A stretch of 64,000 nucleotides of DNA from Phytophthora colocasiae (lineage: Eukaryota; Oomycota; Peronosporomycetes; Peronosporales; Peronosporaceae): assembly GCA_018806915.1 (NCBI GenBank), contig JAGKQI010000091.1, positions 3,038,001 through 3,102,000 on the forward strand. The letters are read 5' to 3'. The notes beneath the pieces were generated by a model that did not search any database, was not told the DNA's origin, and saw only the letters and a list, made by a program, of their open reading frames with translations. The position numbers and the translations under genes are program-made. Positions 20,566 to 32,003 of this stretch are shown one piece after another (within the stretch, counting starts at the first letter, position 1; each line of letters opens with the position of its first letter).

Positions 20566-23500
20566 ATGACTGAGGAAACCAGCGCTTCTCTGAGCTCAAA
20601 CGCCTCAGCGAGTGGGGTGGCAGGCGACGCCACAGGCACCTGTCCTGCTTCGGCAACTGCCAGTGCGGTGCAGGGTGGAGATGTTGGTTCAGCCACATCG
20701 CCAGGCGGCAGCTCTAGCGCCCCAGCCCGTGCGTTCGAGCCTAAGTATTCACAAGTCGATGATCTGGGTGAGAATCTCCCCGGTGGCACTATTGACTCGG
20801 CTGGCTCCGGTGATCTTTCGCCAACGGCTGTTTCACGTGGGGGTTCCAGTTCTGAATTCTCTAAAGGAACCCCTGGTGTTTTCAGACCGCGAGCTTTCGG
20901 CGCCCCACGGCTTTTGTCCACGGAGGAGATCGATCGGCTGTTTCGCCGGGGTCTGGTGACGTCCACAGGAGACCAAGTCACGGCGTTGGGGGACTCTGAT
21001 GTTCGCCAGAATTATGTCGCTCCCATCGTCAAACCAGAGGGACGTGCCTTTCTGGTGAGTACTCCTGCACGGGCTGAAGATTTCAGGGGAGGGCGTCACA
21101 TAGCGAACGCGTATGGTGGCCCCTGTGTACTCGTGGGTTACGAGGCACTCACCGATGAAGACCTCCTGGAGCTGGAGCGGGTGATCCCAAGCTTCGACCC
21201 TGACGAAGTCGTGTCTCCGTGCGCCCAGACTCCAGACGTGCGCACTCTGGATGCTCTGACGTCGTCTGTGGATGTTCGCCGGGAACTGGGGTCTCTGGTT
21301 TCTCACGTTTCCCCCACTCGGCTTGCCGAGAAGGTTTTTCGGACGGCTGGATGCCTAAAACTTATGACTGCTGCTCACCGCCGCCTTCGGGAACGTGTTG
21401 GTTCCCAGAACGGTGTCGCCTTGATCGATGCTGCAGCAGCGCGTTCTGAATGCGAGGAAATCAAGCGTGAGTGGATACTGCACTGTCAATACTGGAAGCA
21501 CGAGCTTAAGTGTGCCCAGCAAGACGCCGGTGTGGTAGAAGAACGCATGACTTCGGAGATTCAGAATCTCAAAGCTCACTACCAAGACCAAGTGGAAGCT
21601 CTGAAGTCGGACAAGGCCGCTCTGAAATCCCAAGTCGCTGATCTTCAAGCGCAAGTCTCGATTCTGAGATCGCGTCCTGAAGTCAAACCCACAGATCCCT
21701 GGGGATTCTCAGAGTTCTTACAAGAGAAATCTAAAATCTCCGGTAATTGGGATCGGCTTCATGACCTTCTGGTGTCGTTTCAGGAGAATACTATCGTTCC
21801 TGATAACTGGACGACTGTCATCAGTGTGACAGCTCTGGACGCACGGAAAAAGCCTGTTCCTGATTTCAAGAGACGGCTTTCTGAAGAACGAGCTCGTCAG
21901 GCTGCTGAGAAGGCTGCGAAGACCACCAGAGTTCTGGATCTTACTCGTCCAAGTGCTGAAACCTCAGAGTCCAAGAGCGAGAGTCCGCGGTATTTGTCAT
22001 ATCCACCGAAGCCCCAGATTCTGAAATCATCTCCGAAGCGGCCGTTCAAGTGGGACCTCAAGAATTTGCAGCGCCGCCCGTCCGGACACAAGCCCGTTGA
22101 AGACTCGGCGCTTCCGGCGAATGCAGGTTCCAAGGTGGCGAAGTCTGAGGTCCACAAGAGGCTCCCTGGTGACGTGGTCTGGAAAGAAGTTCGACCCGAC
22201 CTTCGCCAAGCCCTGCTGTCTGGGATCAAGTATGATAAAGCCATGGAGTAGTTAGCGTCGGACAAAGAGGCTCACAGTCTCTTTAGCAGTCCGGTTCTCA
22301 TTCAGATGTTGGTGAGTCTGGTATTTTCTCGTCGCCTAAATTCCACTCTCTGGGCCAAGTACGTCCCCGAAGTGTACTACCAGATGGCCGACGAGGTGGT
22401 GGATCGTCACATCTCAGCCGGTACCGAGCCTGCAGCCTGGGGTGATCTGGATGGTCACGTGAATTACCCGGAGAGTGATGTTGAGTCCACTGCCGATGAC
22501 CCCAAGGATGACCCCGATTACAAAGATTCTGGTGCGATCGAGTCGGGAGACGAAGATGACGACGAGAGCTCTGATGACGATGCGTCTGACAACAGCGATT
22601 CCGAGAGCGACAAGTCTGAAGACAAGAAGTCTGAAAACAAGAAGTCCGGGAGCCAGAAGTCTGGAGACAAGAAGTCCGGGAGCAAGAAGTCTAAAGACAA
22701 GAAGTCTGACGACCATCCGCGTCCTGGTTCCAAACGTCCCCGGGACTCTGATGACGACTCGGACTCTGATGATGGACCTAACATCCCCACCAAGAAGTCC
22801 AAGAGAACTATCGCATCCGTAAGGGCCCATACCAGTCCCAAGTCTCGTCCGAAGTCCACCAGTGGAAGTGGATCGAAGCCCAAGAGTTCTTCTGGGAAAG
22901 CGCGTAGTCTGGTGTCCAAGTCCTATAGTTCTCTGACGGTCAAGGAGCTCCAGGTGGTGGAAACACCAGACTGTGAGGCATCCTCCTGGTTGTACTATGG
23001 TATCAGGGTACAACGGGTGAGCTCTACCAAGACCACCACTGGCCAGACATTGGGTTTCCCGGACTACGAGGTGCACAAACACTCATGTGCCATCCTCAAG
23101 AAGCGCTGGGACTCTGAGCGGTACTGTGCAGTCCTCCGCAAGAAGCGCACCCCTTGGAAAGTCATGTTCGACAACCGATTCTCAGAGTTTTACTTCCACA
23201 AGCGGGAGGAACTGGGACCCATGGTGTTGGCTGACGTGGAAGACATCGTGCGCAGCATGAAGAAGCATGCTCAGGCCTTCTGGGAGCGTACTCATTGGGT
23301 GACCATTTACGTTAAAGCTGACGACAAATCCGCGGAGCTTCACAAGTACCGGGCCATGCGTCGTGGTGCCATGATTCGTCAGCACAACACCCTCATCCGA
23401 AAAGTCCTGAAGCACAAGGACTTCCCAGAGTCGATACTCTCAGAGCCCGGCATCTGGGTCGTTCCTGACAAGTCCTGTCCCTAGATCTGGCAAAGATCCC

Positions 23501-23701
23501 AGAGTCGCGGAGCTCGGGGGTCCCAAGTGTCTGAGTCTGGAGACGCAACTGGGTGACTTGGATGCGATTGAGCCTGCTCGGATGCAATGGGCCACGGTGA
23601 ACGTGGACGAAGAGTGGCTCCAGTACGTTCCTGCCGAAGTCAGGAAAGATCACATGACCCCCACAGAGCGTTCCGAGAACCCAATCTCCCTTCGTTATTG
23701 A
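20566..23701 (+). pseudogene. Antisense ORF of element B (unknown coiled-coil protein)
   Basis: It lies between the end of pol and the 3' LTR, opposite to gag-pol. The likely start is the ATG at 20566 (MTEETSASLSSNASASG), after the solo LTR D. An N-terminal Ser/Gly-rich part is followed by a conserved block (GRAFLVSTPA ... YGGPCVLVGYEALT), then a coiled coil (residues about 330-420), a basic segment, an acidic Asp/Ser/Lys repeat region and a C-terminal block (SSWLYYGIRV ... TLGFPD ... AFWERTHWV). A TAG at 22249-22251 replaces the Trp found in element C (ALEW against AME-stop); the same frame then runs on to 23484. A frameshift follows and LDAIEPARMQW extends to 23701. The same blocks occur in element C, so the protein was maintained after the two elements diverged. 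I know of no function. Confidence 0.7.
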
Positions 23702-24087
23702 AACTCAGGTGCCCACCATGGTACCCACGGGAAGGCTGCATTTTGAGAAGCCCAATAGTTGTCTGCATTCGTGACGTAAACCCCCGGCCTCAGTGTAGCT
23801 TCCTAACCCCTTAATCTCTCAATATCACTCCACTTAATCACATTTCTTCTCATCATCTCATTGTTCATGATCTCGTATCCTTCAGTACTTAATTCTTCAC
23901 AAATTCACTTCCACATTCACATTCACACAGTCGTTTTTATATAAGCAGTAACATGATCGATCACATATCCAAACACACGAATTTCAGAAACAAGACTCTG
24001 AAAAACATGCACTCAGATTAGCATTCTCTGAAAGTCAACGTCTGAAATCCTTCAGATATCAGACTTCCGGATGTGTTTTCGGAGTCA
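23702..24087. other. Convergent spacer between antisense ORF and pol of element B
   Basis: No ORF of note is present. It is AT-richer than its surroundings and contains several TCTGAAA words typical of element B (for example near 23997-24060). Confidence 0.5.
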
Positions 24088-26811
24088 TTAGACTCTGGGG
24101 TGATCGTCTCCAGCCTGCATCGCCTGAAAACGGGCTCGTGCTCGTGCACTCTGGTTGAATTCGTGAAGTAATGCTCCACAGTTCAACCTCGATAATGGTA
24201 ACCACTCAGTTTCATCGTAACCTTTCCACTTAACCAGATATTCGCGCAAGCGTTTAGACGTCCTGGTACGCTTGCTCCAGCGGGTATCCAGAATCTTCTC
24301 CACTTCATACTCGTCGTTTTCAGTATCAGGTTCCCAACTATCCTCTGGTAACAAGGCAGCGTCAAAGTCATCATCTTCTGGGATCTGAAGCTCTGCTGTT
24401 GGTCGTCTGGGAAACAGGGCTCTGGGTTTCAGGCGGCTCACATGCACCCAGGGGTTTACACGATAGTTGGTATCTTCAACCTTGAGTCGCACCCTGAAAT
24501 CATCCAGCATCTCCTCGATCCTGAAAGGTCCGTGCCACATGTGTGCCAATTTCCTGCTCAATCCCGTTTGCACCTTAGGGATGTGGAGCCATACGGCGTC
24601 GCCTATAGCAAAGCCTGACTTCAAACGCTCTGATAACTCATTCCACTTTCTGGTTTGCTCTTCAGACCGATCACGTTTTGCTTTCTTCTGGAGATCTTCG
24701 GCACATGCCAGAGCATAGCTATAGTCTCGTTGTACCTTCCTTCTCCATTCGTAAGCAGTCCGCTCCTGAGTCGTCGACGGCTTGGGCCCAAGCATTGCGG
24801 ACACCGTACCGTGAGCATCCCAACCGTGCACCAAATAAAAAGGCGTCTCCAGACGAGTGGCGTCGAATGACGTGTTCAAAGCGAACATCAGTCGCTCAGC
24901 ATGATCATCCCAATCACTCTGATCAGCTTCAGAGATATATGCCTTAATCGCGCGCACCACAGTTTGTACCGATCGCTCCTGCTGGCCATTGGCTTGAGGT
25001 CGATATCCTAGAGTGGCTCGTTGTCTGCTACCCAAAAGCTCTCTGAAACACTTGAACACCTCACTCATGAAGCGAGGATCTTGATCATGACGAATCAGAG
25101 AGCTGGCTCCGAAGTTTCTGAAAACGCGTTCCTCATAGGCCTCTGCTACATCTTGAGCAGTGGTGACACTCATCGGCTTGCACATCACGTATCCTGAAAA
25201 CATATCCTGGAACAGCAAGAGAAATGTGTTTCCACGTGCTGATTTCGGCATGTGAGTTACAAAATCCATAGACACCACTTCAAACGGCCGGCTGGGCTCA
25301 ATATTCCCAGGTGACGGTCCAGGATTTGGGGGTCGCCCCTTGCCACTGGCACAGTCCACACATTCCTTCACGAATCTCTCCACATCAGCATACATACCCA
25401 ACCAGTAAAATTCCGAACTCAGCTTCTCAAAGGTTCTCCTGATTCCTTGATGTCCACCTTGGTAATCTTCGTGAGCATAGTGCAACAAGTCTGGGTACAA
25501 GTCTCTGGGAACCACCAGTCTGAGCTCGTCAACATTGTCCCGGGGCCGCTCTCGAGTGGTGCGACTCAGACGATAAAGTACATCTCTAGAATCTAGAACG
25601 AAGTCCTCAGCAACTCTGGCAAGCTTCCTGACTCGGGGGGTCGTGGTAAATCTCCCACGTCGCCCTTCAAAACCTTCATGAGCTCAACCAAGTACGGGTC
25701 CTGACTCTGATGTGCCTTAATCCGTCGCCAGCATTCTGCCTGGAACTCCAAAGGCCCCAACGGTTCTCGTTCATCATCGTCTTCAGGCAGATTAGCATCA
25801 AGCGGAGCTTGGGCACGAGTTACGGCAACCAATATTCTAACCGACCGAGGCAGGGGTGCGGATTCCGGGCCAGAAACGTCCTCAGGCTCTGGTGACACAT
25901 CGTGATTTTCAGAGTCTGGTATTTTTGACTCTTGAACTTCCATGTTCGGGGTTGAACGAGGCTTCATCAGTTTCTCATGAACTTTGGATACCAGTTGCAG
26001 GTGCATAAGTTCATCCTCGTCTTGTACCTGCCAAGCTTCCCCAAGGGTCAAAGTCTTCGAGGTCAGGTAATCCGCCGCTTGGTTGAACTCGCGCTTCACA
26101 TGCACCAAATTCAGAGTCTGAAACTTGGTTTTCAGAGACTCAAATTCGGCCAACCTCCGTTGCAAGTTAGGCTGATTGCAGTTGATTAGTCCCTGAGCTT
26201 GTTGTATCGCGATGCGCGAATCTCCCACAACCACCAACTCCTGTATTCCGTGGTCGAGTGCTATCTTCAGACCATAATTCAGGCCACAGTATTCTGAGTC
26301 ATTCACCGTGACATCCGTCAGGGGAAACCCTCGGGCTTCCAGAACGCTCCACCCCGGGAGTTTCCAGAGTATACACCCACAGCTTCCCAGACGAGTAGAC
26401 GTCTTTGCGGCACCGTCGAAACTCAGAACATAGCCCTGATAATCTGCTTCCAGCATTTTCACACTGATAGGGACAGGCGGCTTGACTCGCCCCTTGACTG
26501 GGATCAGATTTTCAGAGACTTCGTCCAGATGCTCCCTGGGGGTAATGCCCGCACCGAGTATAGCTGGGAGTCCATCTTCATCACGCTGAATCCTGCGGAT
26601 CTCCAAGTTCCACTGCGACAACTTCAGACCCCACTTGACGTTTCTGCCGTCGGTGGAGCTCGATGTCAGCAACCATTTCAGGACAGAGTATCTGGTATAG
26701 ACCACAATCACCGGACTTGACTCCACCAGAGCTCTGAAGTTTTCCAAAACTCTGAGGATCGCGATCACCTCCTTCTCAGCGATATGATACCTGAGTTCGG
26801 TATCATTCAGG
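24088..26811 (-). pseudogene. Element B pol, 3' half: RNase H end, second RNase H, integrase, chromodomain
   Basis: The frame resumes right at the edge of element C with NDTELRYHIAEKEVIAILRV, the end of the usual RNase H. An archaeal-type RNase H follows: YVLSFDGAAKTS, NDSEYCGL, VVVGDSRIAI, HVKREFNQAADYL (Asp, Glu, Asp, Asp positions present). A frameshift near 25600 separates this from the integrase frame (25515-24088). That frame has an HHCC finger (HYAHEDYQGGHQG ... CVDC), DDE residues in SMDFVTH, RHDQDPRF and NGQQERSV, and a C-terminal chromodomain (EYEVEKILDTRW ... REYLVKWKGYDETEWLP). The integrase part is otherwise intact. Chromodomains direct integration to chromatin in Ty3 elements. 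Dual RNase H is known in plant Tat and oomycete Ty3 lineages. Confidence 0.88.
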
Positions 26812-28415
26812 TGTGACGAGGTGGGTGAACACTTTCCGGACTTTCTGAAAGAAAAACCCGGTCGCCCAGAACATATAGCTGGTGGCCAGTCCGATTCTGG
26901 AAGGAAACTTCCAGATGACACTTGAGAACTGGGGTCAGTCTCTACCTTCCGGGATCCAAATGGGTATCCGGAAGGCGGAGTTGGCGTGTGACCTTGTGGT
27001 TATCCTCCTTGGTGTCGTTTGTCTTCGAGTATCCGAAGGGTATCACCAGGTGAGTTACTTTCAGGTGTGATCAGATCCAAAGATCCAAAGTACCAAAAGT
27101 ACTTCCAAATGCAGTTGGTTTTCTGGAAGGCAAAAGACTATTAGCAGAGTCCTCTTCCAACAGTTAACCAATACAATACAGAGAGTTAATATGCAAAACA
27201 CGCAGCCGCTCTTATTCTTTGTGGCCCTCGAGCGGTGGGCACTCCCAATGCCAGTCGACGGGGTCTACTTCCGGAACACTGACTCAGTTCCGGGACCCTA
27301 ACAAGCGCACCACTTCCGGATAACCACTTGGTTTCCGGAAGACAATATCCAAGATCAGGATATCCAGATGCCTGTATATCCAAATATCCAAAATCCAAAT
27401 GCAATCTAGACTAGGAATCCAGATGCAAACGTCCAATCACACAGTAGTTAATTCAATACAGTTCCAGGGGGCCAACTACTAACAACCTCCCAAAACGCAG
27501 TTATAATATGAAATGTGAATCCGGAATCCGGATTCCAACTGGAATATGAAATAGGAAGATCCCTTCCGGATGCGCCGCCGGATCACTTACCCAACTTGGT
27601 CTCGAACCTTTGGTGGAGAGTCCCGCGGCGATGTACGCAGTCGACGCGGCCGTACGCTGGCTCAGCTAACTCGAAGCCCTCTGACAAGAGGCTGGTCCGC
27701 AGTGCTTTGCAGTATCTTCCAGGAAAACCTTCCAGAAGACCACTTGCGCCCTTGGTGGCAAATTGAACTCTCTGTTATTTATATACAAGTCTTCTGCTAA
27801 AGATTCTGCTAACATCTTGTTTTCACTATAGGAAACGCACACTCATCAGGAGGCGCGTGTCTCTGGCGCGGAACCCCGAAGAATTCCGGCTGGTGCCGAA
27901 CACATCCTGGTCGGTCGTCTTGGTCGGTCGGTCTTGACTTGGCTTGAGTATACTCCGAACCTCAATGTCCATACTGGGTACAAATCAGGCAGGGTCCGGA
28001 CGCCCTTCGTCATCTGGATTCCCGATCCTTGGAATCCGGAAGTCCTCAGTTCAGTACTGCAAGCATGTATCCGGAATACACTTGGTCTGTGTATGGGCGA
28101 CTGGATTCTTGAGCCCTTAGCCCTGACTGGAATGGCATCCAGATTCCTGAAATCTGGATCTGGATTCCGGAAGTACGCACCAGGAACTCACTTGGGCACC
28201 ACATGGTGGACTTGATTCCTGAATAGTGGACTCCGATCATGGTCGGGCATCCGGATTCTGGAAGTCCGGATTCCGGAAGTCCTAAAGCAATAAGGTGAAA
28301 ATGTGTTCCACAGCTCAGTCCCAGGTACTCGATGCCTCAGCCAATCACCTCTCGACATATTGGGTGGCTCTGGGAGGCGGTGTCCAGATAGAAAATTTGA
28401 ATCCACAGCTTCACA
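26812..28415 (-). repeat. 3' LTR of element C
   Basis: On the minus strand it runs from TGTGAAGC at 28415 to CTCGTCACA at 26812. It is repeated at 42385-43988. Words such as ATCCGGATTCCGGAAG are very frequent, for example at 28250-28280. Confidence 0.93.
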
Positions 28416-28428
28416 ACCGTCCCTCTCG
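28416..28428 (-). other. Polypurine tract of element C
   Basis: The minus strand reads GAGAGGGACGGT directly before the 3' LTR. Element B has a similar tract ending in the same CGGT at the same place. Confidence 0.6.
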
Positions 28429-28892
28429 TCAGGAGCTGTCATTGAGGAATTTACCTCCGAGCTTGACAGGTCCTTATGAGACGAAGCGTGGGCAAGTCGT
28501 CCAGATCACCGGATCACCGCAGACATCCAGATCACAATCCCGCAATTCACAACGGCACTTGTCGTCGAGTCGCGTTTCCGGATTCCATACATTCAAATGC
28601 CCATCACGAAAATGTCGAACGGTCCGGTTTCAGGCGTCCCACACTGTATCCAGGTTCTACCCACCCGGGTCTCACGTATCCGGGTTCACCCTATCCGGGT
28701 TCAGGAAGTCCAAATCACTACACTGGGTCACATTCCATCCATCAATTGGCTGACGTGGCTTCTTTTCTGCGTCCGGTCCCAAGCGCCCCGGTCCCATCGC
28801 ACGTCCAAACGGCAAGAATCATTCAGTCGGTCCGCACACATTTCACAATTTCAAGGCTCCAGATCACCCAAGCGTTTCCGCACGATCACATC
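28429..28892. other. Element C leader between 3' LTR and antisense ORF
   Basis: No convincing ORF of its own is present; frames here are continuations upstream of the antisense ORF start. TCCGG words are frequent. It may hold the promoter of the antisense ORF, but no motif could be pinned down. Confidence 0.4.
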
Positions 28893-31740
28893 ATGTCAGC
28901 AGACGCTCCTTCGACGTTCTCGGCGCCTCCACCAGGCAACACCTCGGTTGAGGGCGACACTGGTGACGCTGGCAGCCACCATGGTGACGCTGAGTCGCAC
29001 CAGGGCGACACGGCAGTGACAGAGGGTCCAGATAGCGTTGTTGACGAGGGGAGACATGGTGCTGAGGGCACGGAGACTTGCCCGCCCGCAGGTGGAGGCG
29101 GAGGCGTCCCTGAGGACGATGATGAGCCACTCAATCGCGTCTACCCGAAGTTCGTCACGCACAAGAGTGCGGAGGAGTTCGGGCTGTCCGAGGGCACCGC
29201 ATTCGGAAGTGAATCTTCGCGTCCCATCTACTTCAAGACTCCACCATCCCGCGAGCGCGACGACAACTTGCAAGTGGTCGGTGTTCCAGCTTCAACAGTG
29301 CATCGTGATGGCAACAGTTTTCTTCGGAACGGCTATGGCGGTTTGGAAGTCCTGATGCATTCTGAGAAGCTGTCCACCAGGGAAATGGCAGTGCTACACG
29401 ACTTCTGCGCCGGTCATCTGGACCTTCGGGAATTCATCCTGACACCTCGGCCAGCCTCGCTTCCGGATGACAAGCTTCACTCACTTCTGGATAGCGTCGC
29501 CGTCAAGAGGGAGGTCGCCAGTCTTGTTTCGGAGTACGACCCTGAGAATCTCGCGCAGCGCGTCTTTGGAACCGTCCTCTGCTCTTCGGAAAGTTATCCA
29601 GAAGTGCATCCGGACGCAGTCACTGCTCGAAGATCAGGATCCGGATCTCGTCAATGTCGGCAGGGTTTACGATGAGCTCGCCGAGCTCCGTCGGGACTAC
29701 CAGTTGGTAACAAGTCATCTGGATCTTCGACACGCGGAAGCTGTTTCTGAGAAAGAAGAGGCTCTCCAGAACGCCCGCGACGACATCAAGCACCTGATGG
29801 AGGAGCATGACCGCGACAAGAGGGGTCTCCGGAAGCAGGTCGAAGATCTCGCGAAGCGTTTGGATGATGCCCGGATGCAGAATCGCCTTCTGGAACACTG
29901 CATCCAGAAACTGGCGTTTAATGCTGTCGACGTCATGAACTTCCTTTGCGCCGGCGAAGGACAGTCGACTGTCACTGTGAACTGGCAACGGCTTCTGGAA
30001 CTCCTGAAGCACTTTCAGAACGGCACAACTGTTCCTTCGGAATGGCGTACAGTCATCAGTGTCATCGCCACGGATGACCCAGGACACACCCCGGCCCCTT
30101 TCGTCGAACTGCATCCCTCTCACGGAAGTGATGACGGTGATGCCAAGGAGAGCGATTCGTCGTCGTATCTGGATCTGAGTCGTGGTTCTTCTGGCGCACC
30201 TGCATCCGGAAATCCAAGTTCCAAGTCTTCTTCCAAGCGCAAGCGTTCCAGTTCCGGATTCAAGTCTTCGAAGAAGGTCCCAAGGGCTCCCGACGTGATT
30301 CAGGCTCGTCCTTCTGAGTGGATTAAACATTCGGATGACGACTGTCGGAGTGACAAATATCCTCTAGTCTGGACGGAGAAGCAAGCTCGAGAGTCCTTGA
30401 CGGACTACCCGGTTGTCTGGAGAGACTTGCGTCTGGATCTTCAGAAACTCATGATGTCTGGAGTCAAGTATACCGGGGCTCTGGAATGGATTGGTGAAGA
30501 CCGTGCAGTTCACGTGGCTTTCCAGTTGAAACCTCTCGTGGAGATGCTCACTCGGATGATGTTCTGGAACAAGTTGGATGACATTCCGTGGACCAAGTAC
30601 GTCCCGCGTCGGTACTTCCAGATGGCTGAAGGTGTTCTCGATGGACTTCAGGATGAAGGTATCGAGCCAGAGTACTGGGGACCTCTTGTGGATGGAGAAG
30701 ACGACGTCGAAGATCCGGATCCGGAAGCCTTGGTTACGGAAACGGTGGATGACAAGACAGTGGATGAAGACTTCATTCCAGATGAGACAGAGGTGGTGCA
30801 TCCAGATGATGATCAGGGCCACTCAAGTTCCTCTCGCCGTGATCCTGACGTTCAGTCTCCGAAATCCAAGCGTCGTCGTTCCAACCGCTCTCCCAAGCCA
30901 GCATCCAGGGGCTATCGTGCACATGACCGGTCAACCTCCTATTTGGCCGCTAAAGACTTTGGGAACCTGACAAGACTCGACAAGCAGACCATCGAGAATC
31001 CGACCGAGGGAGTGGCATCTTGGCTCCACTACGGAGTTCGCATGAAGAAGGGAGATCCGACGTCCACAGCGACCACTCAGACTCTCGGGTTTCCGGATTC
31101 CGCTCCCAACAGGTTTGATTTCGACCTTCTGAAAGAGCGCTTCGTGATCCGGGCGTCCGAGCTTCCTCCGCTTCTGGATGAAAGTCCTTGGGAACACGCA
31201 TACAGTTGTCGGCCTCGGGATCTACTCTTCCATAAGCGCAGCGATCTGGATGCGAACGCCTTGGAGGCTCTTGACACCTGGCTTTCTTTCGTGAGCGGTC
31301 ATCTCCAGGCCTTCTGGGAAGAAACTCATTGGCTCACGTTCGACACTTCCGAAGCTGTGCATCCGAAGCTCGTGCGGATCTACTCCGAGCGATCGAAGCG
31401 CCACTCGTCCCTTAGGAAGAAGGCGATCCCGTTGCTCCAGAAGATCTCTTCCAAGCTTCCAAAATCCATCTGGAATGAGACGTGCGTCTGGAAGTACCCT
31501 GCGAAACTCTGTCACTGGATCCTGATGGATCCAGAACACTTCAAGCCTGGGACTTCGGAACCATACTCGCTCAAGGAACAGCTTGGGATTCTGGATGCCA
31601 TGGAGCCTGCACGTGTTCAGTGGAGCTTCTCCACTTCGGATCAGGATCGCATTGCTCATCTTCCACCGGAAGTCCAAAGCACCCTGATTCCTGCGGATCA
31701 GCGCATCCGGATCGATGCCCTTTGGAACTACGGAAACTAG
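28893..31740 (+). pseudogene. Antisense ORF of element C (unknown coiled-coil protein, about 950 residues)
   Basis: The ATG at 28893 starts MSADAPSTFSAPPPGNTSVEG. The first frame includes RNGYGGLEVLMHSEKLSTRE, matching the element B block around YGGPCVLVGYEALT. A frameshift around 29575-29600 moves the reading into a second frame that stays open to 31740. That frame has a coiled coil (DLRHAEAVSEKEEALQNARD ... EHDRDKRGLRKQVEDLAKRL), a Ser/Lys-rich segment, an acidic segment, and a C-terminal block (VASWLHYGVRM ... TTQTLGFPD ... LLFHKRSDL ... QAFWEETHWLTF). These blocks line up with those of element B in the same order. The ORF lies antisense to and downstream of pol. No catalytic motif or known domain was recognised. 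Antisense ORFs at this place are known in some plant Tat elements; similarity to those was not tested. Confidence 0.72.
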
Positions 31741-32003
31741 GAGGTGTAGTTCAGATCGAGTGAGTCTTCCAATTCTCCATGTTTTCCATACGTAATTCGT
31801 CACTAATCACTCGTAATACACCTCACTTCTCCGAAAGTCAGCTTTTGTTCATCTCCTTCATATCCATCCTTCTGAAACCCAGGATTCCAAAGTTCCATCA
31901 TAATCCGAAATCAGTTTCCAATCGTAATCAAATCAAAGTTCAATCGGTAGTCACAGTTCAGGAATCCCTTCTCAAAACTTCTCGGATGATAGCATCCGGA
32001 AGT
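31741..32003. other. Convergent spacer between antisense ORF and pol of element C
   Basis: This short AT-rich spacer has no ORF. Stop codons of the antisense ORF (31740) and pol (32004) face each other. Confidence 0.5.

Noticed and set aside
22414..23082. Arg/Leu/Val-rich minus-strand ORF in element B
   Set aside because: It is the mirror of the acidic Asp/Ser repeat of the antisense ORF and has no motif.
27186..28240. Small ORFs repeated in both element C LTRs
   Set aside because: They are identical in the two LTRs, short, lack motifs and consist largely of the TCCGG word pattern.
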